Positions 58,585 through 64,000 of a stretch of DNA of 64,000 bases are shown here, in pieces. The notes under the pieces are model-generated. The model was not told where the DNA came from and ran no database searches. It saw only the letters and a list, made by a program, of their open reading frames with translations. Within the stretch, counting starts at the first letter, position 1. Every line of letters begins with the position of its first letter. This DNA is from Taylorella asinigenitalis ATCC 700933 (GTDB lineage: Bacteria > Pseudomonadota > Gammaproteobacteria > Burkholderiales > Burkholderiaceae_B), in the NCBI RefSeq assembly GCF_000687755.1, contig NZ_JHXN01000002.1, positions 121,587 to 185,586 of the forward strand, given 5' to 3'. The position numbers were made by a program, and so were the translations under genes.

Positions 58585-59517
58585 TTAATTTTGTACACGC
58601 AAGGTGTGCAGCCTTTCTTGATTCGGTACGAAGTAAAACGATCCTGTCACTGGCTTTGAGAAATGGTGAACTAAAAGATCAATTTTGCCGTCCAAATTCC
58701 CAAACATGCTTTTTAATTGCTGGTCTAGATTATGCAAGGTAGCACAGTATCCGCAGAAAATTAGCCCACGATCACCAGTGATATCTCCATAAGGAAGGCT
58801 ACGTCTTAGGATCTTAAGATCTACACCATTTTCCGCAATATCAGTGCGACCTAAATGCGAATCAGGAAGCCTCACAGATTTATCGAGTTCCTCATCAGAA
58901 TCCTTTTTGCGACCCACAGAAGCCTCTTGTGTTTGAACACTAAGTGCGTTCCATTTGTCCATATCATGGATATATTTTTGGATCAAAACATAGCTACCAC
59001 CCGCATCACAGAATTCTTGAGCAATAACAGCCGCCTTTACAGCATCCTCATCTTTCGGATTTTCTGTGCCATCCACAAATCCATCGTGCCCACGATCTTC
59101 AAGCATGCGGTACCCATGGGTCTCATCTTTAGGCTCAAAATAAGGCCTTAGTAAAGCCCAAACCTTAATCGCTAAATCAAGATTGATATCATTTCGCATA
59201 GATTGGATATGAATTAATAAATCATGCTGAGTTGCAGGTGCCATGCCGTGGCCATATCCCTCGAATGGCTTGATTTCATGCCCCTCACGGCGACCGTCTA
59301 TGGTTTGAGCGTACTTGTTCCATAGCTTCGCACCAAACCCAACTGACATGCCTAGCATATCATTTGGAAATTTATTTTTAAGATCATCTTCAATTGATTG
59401 AAGTTTAGAACATGCGTTGGCAATGCCTTCGTAATCCTCCTTTTTTAGGTCTGCTTCAATAAATATTCCAAATTTTGCACCATCAGGGAGTATAGAGGTT
59501 TGACAATGACAGGACAT
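58585..59517 (-). CDS. DyP-type haem peroxidase
   Basis: 310 residues. The catalytic Asp is in GHDGFVDGTENPKDEDA (the GxxDG motif), an axial His lies in the second half, and GDITGDRGLIFCGYCATLHNLDQQLKSMFG is the C-terminal family block. There is no signal peptide, so the enzyme is probably cytoplasmic, similar to YfeX/EfeB relatives without a Tat signal. These enzymes use hydrogen peroxide and bind haem; the substrate is unclear. The gene sits between tRNA-Cys and the restriction-modification module. One CATTGCCA word lies inside (59418, minus sense). Confidence 0.88.
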   Translation of the reverse strand: MSCHCQTSILPDGAKFGIFIEADLKKEDYEGIANACSKLQSIEDDLKNKFPNDMLGMSVGFGAKLWNKYAQTIDGRREGHEIKPFEGYGHGMAPATQHDLLIHIQSMRNDINLDLAIKVWALLRPYFEPKDETHGYRMLEDRGHDGFVDGTENPKDEDAVKAAVIAQEFCDAGGSYVLIQKYIHDMDKWNALSVQTQEASVGRKKDSDEELDKSVRLPDSHLGRTDIAENGVDLKILRRSLPYGDITGDRGLIFCGYCATLHNLDQQLKSMFGNLDGKIDLLVHHFSKPVTGSFYFVPNQERLHTLRVQN

Positions 59518-59615
59518 AACATCTCCTATTTAGTTAGAGTGGACGGATTTATCCATGCTCTTTAGATATCTTATTTTATTATTAAAATATAACTAATGGG
59601 ACTTAAGGAAATTTT

Positions 59616-60617
59616 GTGTATTCTTCTATTGATTTATTCGCTGGAATTGGTGGTATTAGACTGGGATTTGAACAGGCTTTTGGTGAAAAACTCAAAACTG
59701 TTTACGCAAGTGAAATTGATTCCAATGCAGTAAAAACTTATGTTTCAAATTTTTCTAGTAAAAAGATTATTCACGGTGACGTAACCAAAGAAGTAGAAGC
59801 TGATATTCCTGCTCACGACTTTTTACTTGCAGGTTTTCCATGCCAAGCTTTTTCAGCTGCTGGCAGAAAAATGGGTTTTGATGATGCTAGAGGGACGTTG
59901 TTTTTTGATGTTGCCAGAATAATTAAGTTTCATAAACCGAAAGTTGTATTCGCTGAAAATGTTAAAAATTTAGTGAATCATGATAAAGGGACGACCTTTA
60001 AAATAATTCTTAATGTGCTTAAAGAATTAGGTTATGTAGTATTTTTTCAAGTCTTAAATAGTAAAAATTTCGGAGTTCCTCAAAACAGGGAACGAATATA
60101 TATAGTTGCTTTCAGGGAAAATCTAGGGATTCGCAGATTTGATTTTCCTGAAGGAATTAATGATTCTGTTAAATTGAAAGATATTCTTGAAAAAACAGAA
60201 GTTTCAAATAAATATTATCTTTCTGAAACCTATCTAAGCACTCTAAAAAAACATAAAGAGAGACATGCATTAAAAGGTAATGGATTTGGGTATGAAATTC
60301 GAGATCCTGAATCTATTGCGGGAGCAATTGTATGCGGTGGTATGGGAAGGGAACGCAATTTAATAGTAGATAACAGACTTAAAGATTTCACACCTAAAAC
60401 AAATATCAAGGGAGAAATAAATAAAGAGTTTGTTAGAAGAATGACACCGAGAGAATGGGCTAGACTACAGGGCTTTCCAGAAACATTCAAATTACCTATT
60501 GCTGATACGCATTTATATAAACAACTTGGAAATTCCGTTACTGTCCCTGTAGTTAAAGCAATTGCCCTAAGAATTAAAGATGCTTTGAAGGATAGTAAGA
60601 ATGGCACTAGTAGGTAA
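59616..60617 (+). CDS. DNA cytosine-5 methyltransferase of an HpaII-like restriction-modification system
   Basis: 333 residues from a GTG start at 59616 preceded by AAGGA. C5-methylase motifs in order are DLFAGIGGIRLGFEQAF (I), GFPCQAFSAAGRK with the catalytic PC (IV), FAENVKNL (VI), NFGVPQNRERIYIVAF (VIII), MTPREWARLQGFPE (IX) and QLGNSVTVPVV (X). The short target-recognition region lies around residues 195-270. It overlaps the downstream nuclease gene by 17 bases. By analogy with M.HpaII the target would be CCGG; this is inferred from the partner. The pair lies between conserved genes and contains no CATTGCCA word, which would suit later acquisition. Confidence 0.92.
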   Translation: MYSSIDLFAGIGGIRLGFEQAFGEKLKTVYASEIDSNAVKTYVSNFSSKKIIHGDVTKEVEADIPAHDFLLAGFPCQAFSAAGRKMGFDDARGTLFFDVARIIKFHKPKVVFAENVKNLVNHDKGTTFKIILNVLKELGYVVFFQVLNSKNFGVPQNRERIYIVAFRENLGIRRFDFPEGINDSVKLKDILEKTEVSNKYYLSETYLSTLKKHKERHALKGNGFGYEIRDPESIAGAIVCGGMGRERNLIVDNRLKDFTPKTNIKGEINKEFVRRMTPREWARLQGFPETFKLPIADTHLYKQLGNSVTVPVVKAIALRIKDALKDSKNGTSR

Positions 60618-61632
60618 TAAAGGTGAATGGTCTGAGGTGTTAGCTTTATTCTATATTCTATCGAGCAATGTTTTACATGCAACAGACTTTAAATTTGAAA
60701 AGCAAAGTATAGAGTCATCACCAGTTGTAGGTTTAGAAAGAAAAGATAAGTTGGGTAATTTTCTATTTAAGATAAATGATCAAATAGATATATATTTAAA
60801 TGGGAAATTTAAGTTAAAGATTTCGAAAGCAGAATTTTCCGAAGAATACTATTATCTATTAAATGAACTATTGAAAGCACAAAAAACTAGTTTTTTAATA
60901 CTAAAAACTGAGTCATTTCTTTCTAGGATTGGTATCACCTCCCTCAAAGCTCCATCAAGAGATAAATCCGATATTATTCTTCACTTGAAGGATATTTTCA
61001 CTTCAAATATTTATAAAGTAGCCTTTTCAATCAAATCTCAGCTAGGACATTCCTCATCACTTTTGAATGCTAGCAAGTCAACAAATTTTATATTTAGGGT
61101 CAGAGGAAATTACTTAGTAAAAAAGTTTCATACTTTGCATGAATCTCTTGATTGTGTTTCCAACAATCTAGAGTACATATCAACTGAAAATCCTACTTTT
61201 CTAGCGAATCTACAATTTATAGACAATCAATTTGATGAATTATTAGCCACAGCTCTCATCCAATATTACTGTCATAGAACTAGATCATGCAAAAGTGTTG
61301 TTGAAAAATTAACTCAACTAAATCCCCTTAATCTATTAAATATTAAATCCTACGAATTTAAATTCAAAAGTTTTTTAAGATCAATCGCTCTTGGTATGAA
61401 ACCTTCCACACCTTGGGATGGAAAAGATGAAGCAAGCGGAGGATTTTTGATTATTAAATCAAATGGTGATATGTTACTTTACCACCAAAGAAATAGGAAC
61501 GAATTTGAGGATTATCTTCTTAATAATACAAAATTTGAAACTCCTTCAACTACCAGACATAAATTTGGTTTTGTATATGAAGAATCAGGAGAGAATAGGA
61601 TAAAACTAAATTTACAAATCAGATTCATTTAA
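60601..61632 (+). CDS. HpaII-family type II restriction endonuclease
   Basis: 343 residues, close to the length of HpaII. The N-terminus GNKGEWSEVLALFYIL and the central block DKSDIILHLKD followed by VAFSIKSQLGHSSSLLNASKSTNF match the HpaII family. The D...SxKSQ arrangement is consistent with a PD-(D/E)XK metal site. It would cut unmethylated CCGG sites. The codons are very AT-rich compared with flanking housekeeping genes. It is translationally linked to the methylase by a 17-base overlap. The family call rests on remembered motifs and gene pairing, so the specificity is probable, not proven. Confidence 0.82.
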   Translation: MALVGNKGEWSEVLALFYILSSNVLHATDFKFEKQSIESSPVVGLERKDKLGNFLFKINDQIDIYLNGKFKLKISKAEFSEEYYYLLNELLKAQKTSFLILKTESFLSRIGITSLKAPSRDKSDIILHLKDIFTSNIYKVAFSIKSQLGHSSSLLNASKSTNFIFRVRGNYLVKKFHTLHESLDCVSNNLEYISTENPTFLANLQFIDNQFDELLATALIQYYCHRTRSCKSVVEKLTQLNPLNLLNIKSYEFKFKSFLRSIALGMKPSTPWDGKDEASGGFLIIKSNGDMLLYHQRNRNEFEDYLLNNTKFETPSTTRHKFGFVYEESGENRIKLNLQIRFI

Positions 61633-61678
61633 CTTGTTTAAAACTGCGTAAAATTAGTTTTAATATTCTATCCCTAAC

Positions 61679-62494
61679 TCAATCCCGCCTCTGATTTTTA
61701 TATCCTTTTTCAAGCAGCGGTTGTATTAACCTACGTGGAACCATTATTGTTTGACTGCCCTTTGCAATAGAATTGATTGAACCAGGGTCGTAAACAAATC
61801 TTAGTTCATCAGCAGTAAGCATAAAATTGTTAGATAGGTAGAAGTGTTGCTTATCTAAAAAGGGTTCTTGAATTCCTTTCTCTTTATTCATTCGAACATA
61901 TTCTCTATAAGCTAAATCCTTAACTTTTTGAACATTTTTCTGTCCAACCAAATCGGCTAAGATAATAAATCCTTTCTTTATATCATATGTATACATAAAG
62001 ATACCTGTGCTTGGTTGAGGCGAACCAAGCAGAAAGTAACTATATTCAGTGTAAAAATCTAAGAGTCTATTATTTTCGTCTTCATCCCAATAATGCTCAT
62101 ATTTAGGCTCAATTTTTATCTCACTAGCACCAGCAAAATTCATCGAATTGCTTTTATCATGGGCTACTAATTTTTTAAACACACCTCTAATAATTGCATC
62201 TGCGGTCTCTGGAGTGTATTTCTCAGGAGGTAGGGCATTATCTGAATCAAAGGAAATTAGAAGTTCCAGAATATCAAGATTAATTTTTGCATCAATCTCA
62301 GGCAAGTTAGTTTCTATAAAATAAACTTCAACTACAGGGCATTCAGGTGAGCATGTTGAGTTATCGGATAATTTTTTTGAAGTTTCGCTTTGTGTTATGT
62401 GAATGCGTTGTATAGCAGATTTAACATTTGAATCTGCATAAGATGGTGCAACAAAACAAATTAAAGTGGCCAATAATCCTAGGAGTTGTCTCAT
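61679..62494 (-). CDS. Secreted protein with DUF3298/RsiV-like domain
   Basis: 271 residues. A clear signal peptide (LLGLLATLICFVAPSYA) is followed by a domain with the RsiV/DUF3298-like features: FIETNLPEIDAKINLDI near the start, a strand-rich middle and the C-terminal NNFMLTADELRFVYDPGSI, similar to the F-x-L-x-x-x-x-L-x-F-x-Y-x-Y-x-x-x-P pattern. Such domains occur in anti-sigma factors and lysozyme-binding or peptidoglycan-associated proteins. Two cysteines (CSPEC) may form a disulfide. There is no sigma factor gene alongside, so the function is unknown. It ends 46 bases from the convergent restriction endonuclease gene. Confidence 0.72.
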   Translation of the reverse strand: MRQLLGLLATLICFVAPSYADSNVKSAIQRIHITQSETSKKLSDNSTCSPECPVVEVYFIETNLPEIDAKINLDILELLISFDSDNALPPEKYTPETADAIIRGVFKKLVAHDKSNSMNFAGASEIKIEPKYEHYWDEDENNRLLDFYTEYSYFLLGSPQPSTGIFMYTYDIKKGFIILADLVGQKNVQKVKDLAYREYVRMNKEKGIQEPFLDKQHFYLSNNFMLTADELRFVYDPGSINSIAKGSQTIMVPRRLIQPLLEKGYKNQRRD

Positions 62495-62525
62495 TCTAAA
62501 TCACCTTAATTAAACTTGTTAATAA

Positions 62526-63545
62526 TTAAATAATCTCGTGCTTGCAATGTTGAACTTCAATCACTGGATGATGCAGGTTTTTCATGCCTTTAAGTAGAGA
62601 TTTATAGTCTTGAGGAGTCATAGACCCGTGGTGGATTACAGATGCAATCATGGTCCAGCATCCTTGTCCAATTGACCAGACATGCAAATCGATGACCTCT
62701 GTATCGCTTGCACTTTCAAGTTTTTTACGTATAGTATCTTCAACTGACCCAGGCGCAGTGGCATCAAGTAATACTTTGCTTGTTTGCTTCATGAGACCAA
62801 TGGTCCATTTGCCTATCAAAACACTAGCTATCAATGCGATAAGCGGATCAAGCCACGTCCAACCCCATCCCCATGCGGCAAGAATGCCTATAATGGCCGC
62901 TACTGATGTTGCTGCGTCTGTGAGTATATGTAAAACAGCTGCCTGAAGATTGTTATCTTTTCTCTCTGGCAATGCCATCGCTGCTTCGCTTTTTGTTTCG
63001 TATTCAATATCATGTTCATGAATATGACCATGACCATGGCTGTGGTTGTGCCCATGTTCGATTTCTTCAAAATCGTTGCTACCCTTAAGAATCACAAAAG
63101 AGACTAAATTAATGATAAGACCTAATACAGCAACAATTAATGCTTCCTGAGCCTTAATCTCATTTTGATTAAATAGCCTATATAAAGATTCATAAGTAAT
63201 TAAAGCGGCCGTAATCAATAATAAAAGAGAGGTGGAATAAGCAACTAGTTCATTAATTTTTCCACTTCCGAAACTTAGTCGTCTGTCTCTTGCATAACGT
63301 CTTGATAAATAATAGCCTGCAAATGCTAGACCTAGAGCTAGAGCATGACCACCCATATGTATTCCGTCTGCTATCAGGGCCATAGACCCCGTCCATATAC
63401 CAGCAAAAATTTCTCCGAACATGGTCACAAATGTTATAACCATGACCCAAAATGTTCTTACTTCTGCCTTGGATTTATTAACTTGACCAAATTCATGTTC
63501 TATTTTTGATCTGTAGATCTGATGTTCAATGTGTTCGGTAGTCAT
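62526..63545 (-). CDS. Cation diffusion facilitator, DmeF/CzcD-like
   Basis: 339 residues with six membrane helices. The first metal-site His/Asp pairs are in ADGIHMGGHALAL (helix II) and LTDAATSVAAIIG (helix V, HILTD). A histidine-rich cytoplasmic loop (HGHNHSHGHGHIHEHD) lies between helices IV and V. The C-terminal ferredoxin-like domain ends ...VEVQHCKHEII. It exports divalent metals (Zn, Co, Ni or Cd) in exchange for protons. The His-rich loop resembles DmeF cobalt/nickel exporters, but metal choice is uncertain. It is divergent from the MNT antitoxin gene, and an inverted repeat lies between them. Confidence 0.88.
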   Translation of the reverse strand: MTTEHIEHQIYRSKIEHEFGQVNKSKAEVRTFWVMVITFVTMFGEIFAGIWTGSMALIADGIHMGGHALALGLAFAGYYLSRRYARDRRLSFGSGKINELVAYSTSLLLLITAALITYESLYRLFNQNEIKAQEALIVAVLGLIINLVSFVILKGSNDFEEIEHGHNHSHGHGHIHEHDIEYETKSEAAMALPERKDNNLQAAVLHILTDAATSVAAIIGILAAWGWGWTWLDPLIALIASVLIGKWTIGLMKQTSKVLLDATAPGSVEDTIRKKLESASDTEVIDLHVWSIGQGCWTMIASVIHHGSMTPQDYKSLLKGMKNLHHPVIEVQHCKHEII

Positions 63546-63585
63546 GTTGAATAACTCCCACTCATATTAGGCTAAGCCAGTTTTA

Positions 63586-63606
63586 TTAGCTTGGTATTCA
63601 AGCTAA
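63586..63606. repeat. Perfect 8-base inverted repeat between the CDF gene and the MNT gene
   Basis: TTAGCTTG (63586-63593) and CAAGCTAA (63599-63606) are separated by five bases. It sits 41 bases upstream of the CDF start and 37 bases upstream of the MNT start, and has no T-run, so an operator is likelier than a terminator. Confidence 0.55.
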
Positions 63607-63642
63607 GTTACACTGACAATATACTTATTTTTACGTTATACC

Positions 63643-63885
63643 ATGAGACCCTCAGAACTTTTAAAAAAACATAGGAATGAAATTTTATTTCGTTTTTCCA
63701 AACGAAATAAATTAAGTAATTTAAGAGTATTCGGTTCAGTTGCTCGCGGGGAGGATACTGAGGACAGTGATATTGATTTTTTAGTAAGCACTTCTCCAAG
63801 AACTACGTTATTGGATTTAGGTGGGTTATGTGCTGACCTCGAAGAATTTATCGGACAAAATTTTGATGTAATAGAGGAGAATTGA
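63643..63885 (+). CDS. mntA: MNT-type nucleotidyltransferase antitoxin, shortened by an in-frame TGA
   Basis: 80 residues of the minimal nucleotidyltransferase family. RVFGSVARGEDTEDSDIDFLV carries the GSxARGxxxxxSDxD catalytic site. In MNT/HEPN systems the nucleotidyltransferase adds AMP to the HEPN toxin and so neutralises it. The frame ends at TGA 63883-63885, but continuing in the same frame gives LPTKFKETALKEAIPL and a second TGA at 63934-63936. That second stop overlaps the next start in ATGA and would give the usual 97 residues. The protein therefore appears to have lost 17 C-terminal residues through one nonsense change, unless the TGA is read through. The catalytic core is intact. 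Confidence 0.85.
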   Translation: MRPSELLKKHRNEILFRFSKRNKLSNLRVFGSVARGEDTEDSDIDFLVSTSPRTTLLDLGGLCADLEEFIGQNFDVIEEN

Positions 63886-63932
63886 CTACCGACAAAATTC
63901 AAGGAAACTGCTTTAAAAGAGGCTATTCCTTT

Positions 63933-64000
63933 ATGAACTCTAATTTAAGAATTAACGATTATATTAAGCATATGGAAAAGTTTAAATGGAGCGGGAAACG
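63933..64000 (+). CDS. hepT: HEPN-domain toxin (HepT/DUF86-like), N-terminal part cut by window end
   Basis: Only 22 residues are visible. They begin MNSNLRINDYIKHMEK, a typical start of HepT (LRIxDYLEHI pattern). The ATG at 63933 has AAAAGAGG about eight bases upstream and overlaps the original stop of the MNT gene. HepT is an RNase toxin with an RxxxxH site in the later, unseen part. The call depends on context and this short match. Confidence 0.72.
   Translation, partial: MNSNLRINDYIKHMEKFKWSGK

Overview
The window is a compact, AT-rich (roughly 37-38% G+C by eye), almost fully coding piece of a chromosome from a betaproteobacterium. The gene neighbourhoods (dusB-fis-purH-ruvC-ruvA-ruvB, hda-pcnB-folK, dnaX-ybaB-recR, rlmE-ftsH-folP-glmM, pstSCAB) are those of Burkholderiales/Alcaligenaceae. 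The low G+C, small intergenic gaps, tsdBA genes and lack of sugar-catabolic genes suggest a reduced, host-adapted Alcaligenaceae member such as Taylorella; that assignment is inference.

Layout. 0-1.5 kb: thiamine genes thiO-thiS-thiG (minus strand, thiG cut by the window start). 1.5-9.8 kb: recQ, then a long minus-strand run dusB-fis-purH-ruvC-ruvA-dctQ-dctM-ruvB, in which a TRAP transporter pair sits between ruvA and ruvB. 9.8-14 kb: a CtaG-like oxidase assembly protein, an RhlE-like helicase, a thioredoxin-like protein, pyrD and a NUDIX hydrolase. 14.1-14.5 kb: three tRNAs (Leu, Ser, Pro). 14.5-16.3 kb: thiosulfate dehydrogenase genes tsdBA. 16.3-28 kb: a divergent pgi, galU, folK-pcnB-hda, purM, miaA-mutL-amidase-tsaE, xerD and tRNA-Arg. 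28-37 kb: a LigB-type dioxygenase, an O-antigen ligase-like protein with an unknown partner, and a large AddB/AddA-type recombination nuclease pair. 37-44 kb: 4.5S RNA, dnaX (split by an A9 slippery run), ybaB, recR, carAB. 44-54 kb: bacterioferritin, a uracil/xanthine permease, greA with a terminator-like leader, yhbY/rlmE, ftsH, folP, glmM, olsB, ppx. 54.5-58.6 kb: phosphate transporter pstSCAB behind a Pho box, then tRNA-Cys. 58.6-64 kb: DyP peroxidase, an HpaII-type restriction-modification module, a secreted DUF3298-like protein, a histidine-rich cation-efflux protein, and a MNT/HEPN toxin-antitoxin pair cut by the window end.

How the genes fit together. Much of the window is genome maintenance: RecQ, RuvABC, RecR, AddAB-like, MutL, XerD, DnaX and Hda. 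The rest is nucleotide synthesis (purH, purM, pyrD, carAB), envelope synthesis (galU, glmM, amidase, ligase, olsB) and respiration on sulfur compounds (tsdBA, CtaG-like).

The strongest unexplained signal is an 8-base word, CATTGCCA (reverse complement TGGCAATG). I counted 47 copies on both strands, about one per 1.4 kb, against one or two expected by chance. It is used in several reading frames and drops off sharply if either end base is changed. This looks like a DNA-uptake sequence or a Chi-like recombination signal. Other points worth checking are strong avoidance of CCGG alongside an HpaII-type system, a premature in-frame TGA in the MNT antitoxin, the dnaX slippery site, a GraL-like greA leader hairpin, a RecQ without its zinc cysteines, and a bacterioferritin lacking the haem-ligand methionine. 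No insertion sequence, CRISPR array, prophage or rRNA operon was seen, and no gene-free stretch exceeds about 300 bases.
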